A DNA stretch of 64,000 nt. Origin: Oligoflexia bacterium. Its GTDB lineage: Bacteria > Bdellovibrionota > Bacteriovoracia > Bacteriovoracales > Bacteriovoracaceae. The notes below the pieces were generated by a model. The model was not told where the DNA came from. It searched no databases and saw nothing but the letters and a program-made list of their open reading frames with translations. Positions 43,011 through 52,494 of this stretch are shown in pieces. The position numbers and the translations under genes were made by a program. Each line of letters opens with the position of its first letter. Position 1 is the stretch's first letter. The DNA is taken from contig JAAEST010000103.1 of NCBI GenBank assembly GCA_024229115.1, positions 248,001 through 312,000 on the forward strand, read 5' to 3'.

Positions 43011-43716
43011 AGCATTATTATTAACTTCAAATTCATTAAGACATAAGTTTTTCATTCAAGAATGTTCTCGAACTTTTGACGTCGTCGGTGTCATTTCTGA
43101 AAGAAAGAAAAACTATTACGTTAAATCAAAACAAGAATCTGAACTTGTTAGGGAACATTTTAAAAAACTTTCCTTGTATGAAGAAAAGTTTTTCAAAGTA
43201 GAGAACAATGTAAAAGTAACAATTGTTGAAGATATTAATGATTTAAAAGTTGTTGAAAAATATATCGATAAGGTTGATGTCGTTCTTTTATATGGAACAT
43301 CTATATTAAAGGAAGTTTGGTTAGATAATTTTGAAAAAATTGTTAATCTTCACTTAGGCCTATCCCCTTATTATAAAGGTTCAGCAACTTTATTTTGGCC
43401 TTTCTTTGATGATAAATTGGAATATTTAGGAACGACTATTCATATTGCTAATAAAGAGGTTGATGCTGGAGCTATTATTGAGACTATTTTGCCTGATAAA
43501 GATACTTTATCACTTAGCTATTATGACATAACGACTTCATTAATTCATAAGTCTTTAAAGTTGTATCCTTCCATTGTAAAAAAATATTTAGAAGGAGATT
43601 TGTCTCCTCAAGGACAGTCTGCAGATTTGAATATAAGGATTTCTAAGAAGAAAGACTTTAATGAAGATGTATTAAAAAAAGTATTATCTAAATACTCAGG
43701 TTCGGAATTATCGTGA
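43000..43716 (+). CDS. Sugar formyltransferase-like protein
   Basis: A 238-residue protein of the formyl transferase fold (methionyl-tRNA formyltransferase, GART, sugar N-formyltransferases). The catalytic Asn-His-Asp set is N116, H118 (NLHLGLSPYYKGS) and D155 (EVDAGAII). Members in polysaccharide clusters use N10-formyl-tetrahydrofolate to formylate an amino sugar nucleotide, giving N-formyl groups on O antigen. The end overlaps the deacetylase gene by four bases. A formylated amino sugar in the glycan is the reasonable inference. Confidence 0.8.
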   Translation: MKLKALLLTSNSLRHKFFIQECSRTFDVVGVISERKKNYYVKSKQESELVREHFKKLSLYEEKFFKVENNVKVTIVEDINDLKVVEKYIDKVDVVLLYGTSILKEVWLDNFEKIVNLHLGLSPYYKGSATLFWPFFDDKLEYLGTTIHIANKEVDAGAIIETILPDKDTLSLSYYDITTSLIHKSLKLYPSIVKKYLEGDLSPQGQSADLNIRISKKKDFNEDVLKKVLSKYSGSELS

Positions 43717-44648
43717 AGTTATTAATTGTAAATTATCATTATTACAGAGAGGAAGTTTATAAACAGGGGATTTATCCAACCTCAAAAAAGAAGCTTTTAG
43801 AGCAAGTCGATCTCTTAAGTAAGAATGGTTACAAGTTTATTACAGTGAATGAACTTTCAGAGATACAAAAAAATAATACTCGGTATCAAGGCGATAAGTT
43901 TTGTATCATTACTTTTGATGATGGACTTAAAGAACAATGGCAAGCATATCAAGATTTAAGTAGTATAGGGGTTCCATCTCATTACTACATTTGCTCTTCT
44001 CCCTATATTGAAAAAGAACTTATTGATGTTCACATGATTCATTTGATCAGAACAGAAATGACTGATGATAAAATTGAAGAGTTTTTAAATGAAAATACCA
44101 ACTTTGCTAGTATTAAATTTGATGAGAGCTTATTAGAAAGACAATATCGCTATGATGAGCTTAACTCTCGTAAAATTAAATATTTTTTAAATTTTGTACT
44201 AACGCCAAGTGACAAGAAAAAAATCTTAAAGCAACTACTATCAGAGATCTCTTCTAATCCTGCTCAGCTTATTAAGAGTTATTATTTTTCAGAATATGAA
44301 ATTATAGCACTGGATCAAAAAGGGCTTATCGGTTCTCACGGTCACGCTCATAGGGCCCTAGGGAGTCTATCAAGGGAAGATGCTATTGATGACTTTGAGA
44401 AAAGTATGGATTTCTTATTAGGCTTGGGTTGTAAGGGGTTGAAATCATTTAGTTTTCCATACGGTGGTAAAAGTGCTGTTCGTGAAGATATCGATGATAT
44501 TATGCAAAAGTACAATGTAGAATTCGCCTACAGTATGAATAGAGAAATCAATAATCACCTTGAGAAACCATTTCTTCTTAATCGATTTGATACCAATGAT
44601 ATTTTTGGTGGAAAGTTCTTTGAAAGATATAAGGACATTATCCTCTGA
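43713..44648 (+). CDS. NodB-type polysaccharide deacetylase
   Basis: A 311-residue polysaccharide deacetylase of carbohydrate esterase family 4. Motif 1 ITFDDGLKE gives the metal-binding and catalytic Asp pair; motif 2 SHGHAHRALGSLS provides the His ligands; motif 3 is FSFPYGG. It lacks a signal peptide, so it likely acts in the cytoplasm on a sugar nucleotide or lipid-linked sugar rather than on a finished polymer. Its four-base overlap with the formyltransferase gene suggests one job: expose an amine by deacetylation, then formylate it. The substrate is inferred only. Confidence 0.82.
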   Translation: MKLLIVNYHYYREEVYKQGIYPTSKKKLLEQVDLLSKNGYKFITVNELSEIQKNNTRYQGDKFCIITFDDGLKEQWQAYQDLSSIGVPSHYYICSSPYIEKELIDVHMIHLIRTEMTDDKIEEFLNENTNFASIKFDESLLERQYRYDELNSRKIKYFLNFVLTPSDKKKILKQLLSEISSNPAQLIKSYYFSEYEIIALDQKGLIGSHGHAHRALGSLSREDAIDDFEKSMDFLLGLGCKGLKSFSFPYGGKSAVREDIDDIMQKYNVEFAYSMNREINNHLEKPFLLNRFDTNDIFGGKFFERYKDIIL

Positions 44649-44661
44649 TACTTTGAATCTA

Positions 44662-44690
44662 TTTAGTTTATCTGTTTTATCTGCTAGTAT
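44662..44690 (+). promoter_or_regulatory. Promoter ahead of the neuB-type gene
   Basis: TTTAGT (44662-44667), 17 bases, then TAGTAT (44685-44690), with TGC before the -10 box, an extended -10 form. Transcription would start near 44697, 19 bases before the ATG, whose ribosome site is AGGGA. Confidence 0.45.
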
Positions 44691-44715
44691 TCACTCTATT
44701 TTATAGGGAATTTTT

Positions 44716-45723
44716 ATGAAAAAAGAATGTTTTATCATTGCTGATGTTGCGCAGGCCCATGATGGGAGTCTAGGATTCGCTCATGCATTTATCGACGCTG
44801 TTGCAGATACTGGAGCAAACTGTGTTAAGTTTCAAACTCACATCGCTGCGGAGGAGAGTACTCCAGGTGAGCCGTGGAGAATCAAATTTAGTCCACAAGA
44901 TGATACGAGATATGAGTATTGGCAAAGAATGGAATTTACCGATGAGCAATGGATAGGATTAAAAAATCACGCTGAAGAAAAAGGACTTGAGTTTATGAGT
45001 TCGCCTTTTTCTTTTAAAGCTTTTGAGTTTTTAAAAAAGATTGGTGTGAAGAAGTGGAAAATTGCATCAGGGGAAACTTCAAATTATCCATTATTGGAAA
45101 AAATTATCTCTACGGGAGATGAGATTATTGTTTCGTCGGGGATGAGTAAGCTTCATGAATTACAAGAAGTTATTGACCTAATAAAGAAGAGTCATAATAA
45201 CTTTTCTGTAATGCAATGTACTTCAATGTATCCTTGTCCTCCGGAGTATGTCGGATTGAATGTTCTTGATGTATTTAAGGACAAATTTAATTGCCCGGTA
45301 GGTTTATCTGATCACTCTGGAACAATTTTTCCTGGGCTGGCGGCTGCTGCATGGGGAGCATATATGATAGAAGTTCATATAACTCTATCAAAGCGAATGT
45401 ATGGGCCAGATGTATCCTCATCTTTAACTACAGAAGAGTTAAAGCAATTAGTGGAAGGGGTTCGTTTCTATGATCAAACTCTTGCTAACCCTGTGGATAA
45501 AGATAAACTTGCTGATGAACTCCAATCATTAAGAGATACTTTCCAAAAAAGTGTTGTCGCGAAAAGAGATATTGATTCAGGGGAATTACTTTCCGAAGAA
45601 AATTTAACATTAAAGAAACCTGGCACTGGAATACCTGCTGCTAAGTTTAATGAGCTTTTTGGAAAAAAGGCAATTAATCAAATTAAAAAAGATACGATGC
45701 TATCTGTAGAAGATTTTAAGTGA
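44716..45723 (+). CDS. NeuB/LegI-type nonulosonic acid synthase
   Basis: A 335-residue synthase that condenses a 2-acetamido hexose (ManNAc or 2,4-diacetamido-2,4,6-trideoxymannose) with phosphoenolpyruvate to give sialic or legionaminic acid. The barrel domain contains KFQTHIAA, SGMSKLHEL, QCTSMYPCPPEYVGLNVL, GLSDHSG and VEVHITLSK-like IEVHITLSKRMYGPD, the metal and PEP site. Residues about 280-333 form the SAF domain (AKRDIDSGELLSEENL). The LegC-type gene at 59.7 kb favours legionaminic acid, but sialic acid is possible. Confidence 0.9.
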   Translation: MKKECFIIADVAQAHDGSLGFAHAFIDAVADTGANCVKFQTHIAAEESTPGEPWRIKFSPQDDTRYEYWQRMEFTDEQWIGLKNHAEEKGLEFMSSPFSFKAFEFLKKIGVKKWKIASGETSNYPLLEKIISTGDEIIVSSGMSKLHELQEVIDLIKKSHNNFSVMQCTSMYPCPPEYVGLNVLDVFKDKFNCPVGLSDHSGTIFPGLAAAAWGAYMIEVHITLSKRMYGPDVSSSLTTEELKQLVEGVRFYDQTLANPVDKDKLADELQSLRDTFQKSVVAKRDIDSGELLSEENLTLKKPGTGIPAAKFNELFGKKAINQIKKDTMLSVEDFK

Positions 45724-45730
45724 GGAAGCT

Positions 45731-46885
45731 GTGGTTAGAAAAGTATGCGTTGTTGTAACTGCAAGACCAAGTTATAGTCGAATAAAAACGGCTCTTAGAG
45801 AAATTGATAATCATCCAGAACTAGAACTTCAACTAGTTCTTGCTGCTTCTACTTTGCTTAATACTTATGGTGAAGTGTCAAAGGTTATTGAAGCTGATGG
45901 TTTTAAAGTTTCTTATCGGGCTCATACAATAGTGTCAGGTCAAAACTTAAATTCTATGGCAAAGACTTGTGGACTTGGTACTATTGAAATGACAAGTGCA
46001 TTTGAAAACCTAAAGCCTGATTGTGTTGTCACAGTTGCTGATAGATATGAAACAATGTCTACAGCTCTTGCTGCCGCTTATATGAATATACCTTTAGTAC
46101 ATATCCAAGGTGGAGAAGTTACAGGTTCAATTGATGAAAAAGTTCGGCACGCTATCACAAAACTTGCCGATATTCATTTAGTGTCAAATGAATTAGCAAG
46201 ACAAAGAGTTATTAAAATGGGGGAACATGAAAACCGTGTTTTTGACTTAGGTTGTCCTTCTATTGATATTGCACATAGTATTTTAGGAAATACAGATTTA
46301 GATTTTGATCCAATCCAAAAATATGGTGGTGTTGGAGCAAAGCTAGACTTATCGAATGGTTATTTGGTTGTAATGCAACACCCGGTTACAACAGAATATG
46401 AGTCAGCGAGAGAACAGGTAACAGAAACCTTGTTAGCTGTAGAAAAAACTAATCTTCCAGTTTTATGGTTTTGGCCAAATGTTGATGCAGGTTCAGACGG
46501 TACCTCTAATGGTATTAGATCATTTAGAGAAAAACAGAATGCTAGTAACTTTCACTTTATCAAAAATGCACACCCTGAGGATTTTTTAAAACTTTTATAT
46601 AATAGTAAAGGTTTAGTAGGAAATAGTTCAGTTGCTATTCGTGAATGTTCATTTCTTGGTGTTCCAGCGGTAAATATTGGTTCAAGACAAGAAGGGCGTC
46701 AAAGAGGGAAGAATGTAATTGATGTTAAGTCTAACGTCGATGCAATCTATGATGGAATCTCTAAAATGTTATCTATGAATGAAAGAGAAGGTGAATTTGT
46801 TTATGGAGACGGTCAATCAGGTAAGAGAATTGCTGACTTGTTAGCTAAAGTAGAGCTAACTTTTGAAAAGAAATTAGCTTACTAG
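45731..46885 (+). CDS. NeuC/LegG-type hydrolysing epimerase
   Basis: A 384-residue UDP-sugar hydrolysing 2-epimerase that releases ManNAc or 6-deoxy-diNAc-altrose/mannose from its nucleotide. The family pattern is clear: VVTARPSYSRIKTAL, a VTVADRYETMSTALAA segment (usual GDRYE), HIQGGEVTGSIDEKVRHAITKLADIHLVSNE and a GNSSVAIRECSFLGVPAVNIG tail. The start is a GTG with AGGAAG upstream, 7 bases after neuB. Whether the nucleotide is UDP (NeuC) or GDP/UDP-diacetamido (LegG) cannot be read. Confidence 0.88.
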   Translation: MVRKVCVVVTARPSYSRIKTALREIDNHPELELQLVLAASTLLNTYGEVSKVIEADGFKVSYRAHTIVSGQNLNSMAKTCGLGTIEMTSAFENLKPDCVVTVADRYETMSTALAAAYMNIPLVHIQGGEVTGSIDEKVRHAITKLADIHLVSNELARQRVIKMGEHENRVFDLGCPSIDIAHSILGNTDLDFDPIQKYGGVGAKLDLSNGYLVVMQHPVTTEYESAREQVTETLLAVEKTNLPVLWFWPNVDAGSDGTSNGIRSFREKQNASNFHFIKNAHPEDFLKLLYNSKGLVGNSSVAIRECSFLGVPAVNIGSRQEGRQRGKNVIDVKSNVDAIYDGISKMLSMNEREGEFVYGDGQSGKRIADLLAKVELTFEKKLAY

Positions 46886-46898
46886 AGAAGGAAGGATT

Positions 46899-47600
46899 AT
46901 GAATTTATTAGCAATTATTCCGGCGAGAGGTGGTTCTAAAGGAGTTCCTCGCAAGAATATAAGAGATATGAACGGAAAACCTTTGTTGCATTACACTACG
47001 GAAGTTGCTCTTAAAACAAAAGATCTTTTTAAACGAATAATTTTAAGTACAGAAGATGAAGAAATTGCAGAAGTAGGAAAGCAGTTAGGAGTAGAAGTTC
47101 CATTTCTAAGGCCTGCTGAATTTGCTACAGATCAGTCAAAGTCTATTGATCTGGTTAAAGATGCGGTTCTGAGATTAGAAGAGATTGATGGTATTACTTA
47201 TGATGCTGTTGTCCTGCTACAACCAACAAATCCTTTAAGAATTGAAGAAGACATAAGAAAAGCTGTTGAGTTATTTAAAAAATCAGATACTGACTCAGTT
47301 ATCTCAGTGGCAAGAGCAATCTCAAATCATCCTGCCTATATGAAAAAGATTGATGAAAATGGATATTTAGATCATTACTCAATTGAAGAGGTAGAGGGAA
47401 CTAGAAGGCAAGACTTTAAGCCTTATGCTTATTTTAGAGATGGTGCAGTTTATATCACTAAAAGGGATACGATTGTTAATGATAACTCTCTATGGGGAAA
47501 ACGTATGACACCATATGTGATTCCTGAAGAAAGAAGTGTTGGTATCGATTCGATGTTAGATTGGCACTTATGTGAGATTATGCTTAAGAAAAATCAATAA
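46899..47600 (+). CDS. NeuA/LegF-type CMP-nonulosonic acid synthetase
   Basis: A 233-residue acylneuraminate cytidylyltransferase that forms CMP-sialic or CMP-legionaminic acid from CTP. Motifs: AIIPARGGSKGVPRKNI at the N-terminus, RPAEFATDQSKSIDL, VVLLQPTNPLR, SVISVARAISNHP and the C-terminal Asp-rich active region near VGIDSMLDWHL. GGAAGG precedes the ATG. Single-domain form without the extra C-terminal esterase part. The end overlaps the opposing glycosyltransferase gene by 17 bases. Confidence 0.9.
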   Translation: MNLLAIIPARGGSKGVPRKNIRDMNGKPLLHYTTEVALKTKDLFKRIILSTEDEEIAEVGKQLGVEVPFLRPAEFATDQSKSIDLVKDAVLRLEEIDGITYDAVVLLQPTNPLRIEEDIRKAVELFKKSDTDSVISVARAISNHPAYMKKIDENGYLDHYSIEEVEGTRRQDFKPYAYFRDGAVYITKRDTIVNDNSLWGKRMTPYVIPEERSVGIDSMLDWHLCEIMLKKNQ

Positions 47601-48651
47601 GCTTTCTATACTTATTCATGATTTTTTCTTTTCCAAACATCTCATATGCTCTTTTACGAATTTCCATACTATTATATTCTTCTTCTTTGTAAGATATCAT
47701 TGCGTCTGAAAGTTCTTTAATATCATTTACTTTTGTTAATTTACCTATTGATTGATCTAAAACAATCTCTTGAATTCCCCCAGGACTTTTATAAGAAAGT
47801 ATTGGTTTACCTATTGAAATTGAGTCTAGGGCCGCATTTGGAAAACCTTCGTACTTGGAAGTTAAAAGAAATAGGTCATATTGAGAACATTTCTTGATTG
47901 GATTCTCAATAAACCCATGAAATTTAATAATAGATGTTAAAGACAATTTTTTCGTTAGACTTTCGAGGTGCTCTCTTTCTGGGCCATCTCCAAAAATATG
48001 TAATTCAATATTACGTGAACTAGAAGCTATCTGAGCGGCTTTGATCATGTGATCAACTTGCTTAACGTTATGTAATCTCGCAATAGTGAACATCTTTAAA
48101 GTATTACCTTGATCTCTATTGGTAATTGGTTCAGAATTATCTTGAGTCGAGATGAAGTTATTGATCACTGTATATCTAAAATCACTTTTAAAATAACTGA
48201 AATGATTGTCTTTCATGTATTGAGACTGAAATATGACATTTGAGAATAAAGGATAGAGAAGCATTGATACAAATTGTGGAAAAAACTTGTCTCTTTGCGT
48301 TTGATATTGGAGAGAAGGAATAAGAGTTTCTCGCGCAATAAATTCTATATCTTTAAAAAATAAAGATAATATTGATGTGACAACATTAGCCTGTATTACT
48401 GTCGAAAAGACATGATTAGGTTTAACTTTTAATAAAACTTTAAACAATTTGAAAAGTGAAGAGATTGATCTATTGGCATTTATTCGAATCGTTTTAATTG
48501 ATGGATCAATATTAAACTCGTTTTTTGTTTTTGTGAGAGAAATAAAATAAACATCATTATCTTTATTAAACTCTTTAGCAAGAGAATGGAAGAATAGTTC
48601 TGCACCACCTGCTTGGAATGATGGTACTATAAAAAGAATTCTTTTCTTCAT
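47584..48651 (-). CDS. Glycosyltransferase, family 4 type
   Basis: A 355-residue GT-B glycosyltransferase, last gene of the long minus-strand block. It starts MKKRILFIVPSFQAGGAELFFHSLAKEF and has the retaining motif KYEGFPNAALDSISIGKPILSY (E-x7-D variant, near residue 270). The start ATG overlaps the asnB stop (ATGA); an in-frame GTG three codons earlier lies inside the asnB frame and is less likely. Sugar specificity is unknown. The 3' end overlaps the convergent CMP-sugar synthetase gene by 17 bases. Confidence 0.87.
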   Translation of the reverse strand: MKKRILFIVPSFQAGGAELFFHSLAKEFNKDNDVYFISLTKTKNEFNIDPSIKTIRINANRSISSLFKLFKVLLKVKPNHVFSTVIQANVVTSILSLFFKDIEFIARETLIPSLQYQTQRDKFFPQFVSMLLYPLFSNVIFQSQYMKDNHFSYFKSDFRYTVINNFISTQDNSEPITNRDQGNTLKMFTIARLHNVKQVDHMIKAAQIASSSRNIELHIFGDGPEREHLESLTKKLSLTSIIKFHGFIENPIKKCSQYDLFLLTSKYEGFPNAALDSISIGKPILSYKSPGGIQEIVLDQSIGKLTKVNDIKELSDAMISYKEEEYNSMEIRKRAYEMFGKEKIMNKYRKLIDFS

Positions 48652-50540
48652 AATACCCACTTATTTTTCCACTGAATATAATTAATTAATAACCATAATT
48701 TATGTGGATTATGAGCTTCCGGAGATTTATAAAAACTTTCATAAATCTTATTTGCTTCATTCAAGTTGATTTCTGGAAAATCTTTGGAATTTAAAGAGGT
48801 GAGTGCGCTTGTCACCATGCTTTTAAGTGGGCCTTTTAGCCAGTCTGTGAGAGGAACAGAAAAGCCCGTCTTGGGTCTATCAATTAAGTCTTTTGGTATA
48901 TAATCATGAACAATGTCTTTTATGATTTTTTTACCTGAATTATTTTGCTCTAAAAATGATTGCGGGAGCTGGGCAGCAAACTCTATAATTTTATGATCTA
49001 GAAAGGGCTCTCTTCCCTCTAGTGATGTTGACATGGTTGCTCGATCTACTTTGACTAAAATGTCATCTGGAAGGTAATGAGTTGCGTCCCAGAGTTGCAT
49101 CCCATTTTTATAATAAGATGTTTGATTTAGATTAGTGGCTTTAATAATTTTAGGAGTGTTTATTGTGATTAAGTCATCAACTTCATTATCTGGAAATATT
49201 TTAATAATTGTATCGAGAGTCTCATAGTAATTAACTTTTTCAATGATACTTATAATCTTCTTTATTCTTGTTGTTAAATTATAAACTTTAAAAAGCTTTT
49301 CAATTAATGGAGAGAAGAAAGAAATAAAAATTAGGAGGTATCTAGTTAAAGGATTGTTAATCAATTTATTGTTTTTTATTGAGTTAATTGTGAAATATCG
49401 AGAGTAACCATAGAATAATTCATCTCCACCGTCCGCGGATAAGCTTACCGTTACTTTTTCCTTAGCAAAGTTACTAACTAGAATTGTTGGAATTGCTGAA
49501 CTGTCTCCAAAAGGCTCGTCGTAAAAATCTACTAATTTACTCGCTAATTTAATTGCATCTTCTTCATTGCAATATGTCTCATGGTGATTTGTATTTAATT
49601 TTGCCGCGATTTCTTTCGCAATATGAGCTTCGTTCTCTTTTTTATCATGAAATCCAATAGTGAAAGTATTCAGATTTTTAAAGTCTTTAGTTAAAAGTGA
49701 AGCAACACAGGTTGAGTCATATCCAGAGCTAAGAAATACACCTACTGGTACATCCGATACCATTCTTAATTTAAATGATTCTTTTAATAGACTTTTTAAC
49801 TTTTCTTTTGCTTCATCGTAACTAATCTTTAACTTAGGCTTTTTAAAAAAATCTTCTATTTCCCAATACTTCTTTCTCTCATATGATAACTTTGATTGAG
49901 AAAGTTTAATTGTGACAATTTCTCCAGGAAGAACCCTAAAGCAATCTTCAAATATGGATTGTCTTCCTGTTACAAATCCATAATTAAAATAATTTCTTAA
50001 AGCTTCAGGAGAAATAATTTTAGAAAATCTAGGGTGATGCGATAGTGCTTTAAGTTCAGATCCAAAAATTAAAATATTTTCTTTTATATGATAATAAAGG
50101 GGCTTAACTCCAACGCGATCTCTGATTAAATAAATAGTTTCTGATCTTTGATGTATAAGAACGATTGAAAACATACCCCTGAATTTTGAGAGGGCTTGTT
50201 CAAGACCGTAGTGTATAATTGATTTGATAACAACTTCTGTATCACCTTCTGTTTCAAATAAAATAGATTCGCTTATAAGTTCTTCTTTTATTTCTTTAAA
50301 ATTATAGATCTCTCCATTATAAAGTAATTCAAACTCACCACAGTTAAAAGGTTGGTTTGACCTTTCTTCCAAATCTAGAATACTTAGTCTATTATGAGCG
50401 ATCTCAAGATTCATGTTTGAAAATGAACTAGATTTATAACCAATATTGTTCGGACCTCTATGATGAAGTGAGCTGGCCATGGATTCTATGACTTTTTGAT
50501 CTTCTTTATTGATTGATAGAAATCCGCTAAAGCCACACAT
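48648..50540 (-). CDS. asnB: Asparagine synthetase (glutamine-hydrolysing) type amidotransferase
   Basis: A 630-residue two-domain enzyme. The N-terminal glutaminase begins MCGFSGFLS, with nucleophile C2 after Met removal, and contains NGEIYNFKEI. The synthetase half carries the PPi loop SSGYDST (near residue 270) and SADGGDELFYGYSRY. In polysaccharide clusters such WbpS-type proteins amidate the carboxyl of a uronic acid sugar rather than make asparagine; context here supports that use. AAAGG lies nine bases before the ATG. It follows the epimerase gene with a gap of five bases and overlaps the next gene by an ATGA. Confidence 0.88.
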   Translation of the reverse strand: MCGFSGFLSINKEDQKVIESMASSLHHRGPNNIGYKSSSFSNMNLEIAHNRLSILDLEERSNQPFNCGEFELLYNGEIYNFKEIKEELISESILFETEGDTEVVIKSIIHYGLEQALSKFRGMFSIVLIHQRSETIYLIRDRVGVKPLYYHIKENILIFGSELKALSHHPRFSKIISPEALRNYFNYGFVTGRQSIFEDCFRVLPGEIVTIKLSQSKLSYERKKYWEIEDFFKKPKLKISYDEAKEKLKSLLKESFKLRMVSDVPVGVFLSSGYDSTCVASLLTKDFKNLNTFTIGFHDKKENEAHIAKEIAAKLNTNHHETYCNEEDAIKLASKLVDFYDEPFGDSSAIPTILVSNFAKEKVTVSLSADGGDELFYGYSRYFTINSIKNNKLINNPLTRYLLIFISFFSPLIEKLFKVYNLTTRIKKIISIIEKVNYYETLDTIIKIFPDNEVDDLITINTPKIIKATNLNQTSYYKNGMQLWDATHYLPDDILVKVDRATMSTSLEGREPFLDHKIIEFAAQLPQSFLEQNNSGKKIIKDIVHDYIPKDLIDRPKTGFSVPLTDWLKGPLKSMVTSALTSLNSKDFPEINLNEANKIYESFYKSPEAHNPHKLWLLINYIQWKNKWVL

Positions 50541-50545
50541 CTAAT

Positions 50546-51406
50546 CTAGCCTTTGATTGTTGCTTTTAGACTTTCATTTATTTCGATTGGAGGGCTCCAA
50601 TCTAAAGCTTGTCTAATTCTATTGTCATTTATATGCAGACTTCCAAAAAGACGATAGTACTTTTCTGACTGGCCTATACATGAAAATAAAAACTTAAGAA
50701 TTGGTGTAGGTACACTAAAAAGAAAAGTCTTGCTTCCAAGAATCGTTTTCAATTTATAACATAGTTCATATATTGATAGTGTTGTATCAGTAACAACAAA
50801 GTCGTTTGAAGGGATATCCTTTTGAATAAGCTTTACAATTATATCTAAGAAGTTATCAATAAAAATGAACGATCTTCTATTTGAGTCGTATTTAAGCGGA
50901 AGAGGGAGTGAGGTTGATACAAGTTTTATCAATGCTCCCATATTTGCTTTTACTTTAGGTCCAAATATCAAAGGTGGCCTTAGTATAAACAAGCTACACT
51001 CTTGATGATCAAAAATGTCATGTAAGAGCTTTTCAGCTTCAGCTTTGCTTTTAGAGTAGTGACCTATTGGATTAAGAGTTGTATTTTCATCTATTGGTTC
51101 AACTCTTTCTTCTCCGAAAACTTTAATAGTGCTAATGAAAATAAATTTTTTAACTTTTTGGTTTTTGGCAGCTTCTGCTAATTGTTTCGTTAGTAGAACA
51201 TTCGAATGATAATATTCTTCATATGGCCTATCTTCAAAGCTGTGAACTAAAGCTGCAGTATGAACAAGTACCTCAGAATCTCTAAGTTGAGATTCAAATT
51301 GACCTTTTTTTCTATCAATTGCGACTATCTCATGTCCAAGGTCACTTAGCATAGTTGCTAGGTTTGATCCTAAGAAGCCAGATACTCCTGTGATAGCAAT
51401 TTTCAT
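50546..51406 (-). CDS. NAD-dependent sugar epimerase/dehydratase
   Basis: A 286-residue extended SDR protein. The cofactor motif is TGVSGFLGSNLA; the SSxx catalytic Ser region is ISTIKVFGEE; YxxxK is YSKSK in GHYSKSKAEAEKLL; PPLIFGP follows. It is shorter than GalE, like the WbpV or quinovosamine-type reductases of O-antigen clusters, and probably acts on a UDP-sugar or a lipid-linked keto sugar. It follows the FkbM methyltransferase gene after 6 bases in the block. Exact reaction unknown. Confidence 0.85.
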   Translation of the reverse strand: MKIAITGVSGFLGSNLATMLSDLGHEIVAIDRKKGQFESQLRDSEVLVHTAALVHSFEDRPYEEYYHSNVLLTKQLAEAAKNQKVKKFIFISTIKVFGEERVEPIDENTTLNPIGHYSKSKAEAEKLLHDIFDHQECSLFILRPPLIFGPKVKANMGALIKLVSTSLPLPLKYDSNRRSFIFIDNFLDIIVKLIQKDIPSNDFVVTDTTLSIYELCYKLKTILGSKTFLFSVPTPILKFLFSCIGQSEKYYRLFGSLHINDNRIRQALDWSPPIEINESLKATIKG

Positions 51407-51412
51407 TATAAA

Positions 51413-52402
51413 TTATTTAATCTTCGATTCGTGTTGTAAAAAGAGGCCACGAACAGAACCTATATCACATGAAAACTTAATGATATCTTCATCAGGCATA
51501 TTGTAATATAGCCCTCTGGTGATACCATCAGTTCTTAGTACATGGTCTGGCTTGTATCCAAATTCAGCGAATCTTGCACGTGGAAGTTCATCTGAGATGA
51601 GAATCTTTGCCTTGTATCCTCTTTTGAAAAGCTCTTGTAATTGTTTTCTAAGACTATGATCAGGCTCACTATATTTAGGTTTATGAGTTTCAAATAGTAC
51701 AGAAGGTCTGAAATTAGGGTCTTCGTCGATTGCTGGAATCATTCCCTCGAAAACTTCTACTTCAAATCCTTCAATATCCATTCTAATGAAATCGATATTC
51801 TTCTTATCTTTAACAAAACTACTAATTGTTACAGTTTGAACATCAATGGTTTCACTATTACCTTGAAGGTTTGCAATATTTTTCTCTCCACGAGTATCAC
51901 AGAAAGAATGTTGATTCGACTTTGCAGATACGTATAGTTTTTCAAGAGAGTCTCGATTTGATCCACCATAGTTATATGTTTCGACCCTATCGAGCATATT
52001 ATTGAGCTCTAAGTTTTTTAACAACTGTTGATAATTTTCTGGATGTGGTTCTAAGCAGTAAACAAAACCATTCTCTCCAACGAGGTTACATTCCATTAAA
52101 GCGTAGTAACCTACATTGGCACCTAGATCTAAAACTGTCATTCCAGGCTTTAATTCTTTTTCCAGTATATATTTGTGATCCTCTTCTCTAGAACCAAAAA
52201 GAAGTAAGGCACGAGATATACCTATATCTTCCATGTCGAGAATCATTTTGTAATTATGAATATCCTTAATGGTAAAACGCTCTTTTAGGACCTTTTTCTT
52301 AAAATCATAGTACATTCTATTTTTAAAGTACTTCGCCATTGTCGCTGGACCATAACGTCCAATTAAATCAGCAGTAATTGAAATATTCTTCATTAAACTC
52401 AC
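51413..52402 (-). CDS. FkbM-family SAM methyltransferase
   Basis: A protein of about 329 residues with the FkbM fold. Motif I is VLDLGANVGYYAL, followed by CLEPHPENYQQLLKNL and IDFIRMDIEGFEVEVFEGM. FkbM enzymes often O-methylate sugar hydroxyls in surface glycans. The chosen start is a GTG with AAGGA eight bases upstream; an ATG three codons later and further upstream ATGs are also open. It lies 92 bases downstream of the previous gene, the widest gap in this block. Confidence 0.85.
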   Translation of the reverse strand: MSLMKNISITADLIGRYGPATMAKYFKNRMYYDFKKKVLKERFTIKDIHNYKMILDMEDIGISRALLLFGSREEDHKYILEKELKPGMTVLDLGANVGYYALMECNLVGENGFVYCLEPHPENYQQLLKNLELNNMLDRVETYNYGGSNRDSLEKLYVSAKSNQHSFCDTRGEKNIANLQGNSETIDVQTVTISSFVKDKKNIDFIRMDIEGFEVEVFEGMIPAIDEDPNFRPSVLFETHKPKYSEPDHSLRKQLQELFKRGYKAKILISDELPRARFAEFGYKPDHVLRTDGITRGLYYNMPDEDIIKFSCDIGSVRGLFLQHESKIK

Positions 52403-52494
52403 TATAATAATCCTTTTTAAATAAGCCAGAATCATACGATATAAAGCCCTAGACGGCAATATCTACGGGGTTTTAAGAAGAGGTTGGGGGAAAA

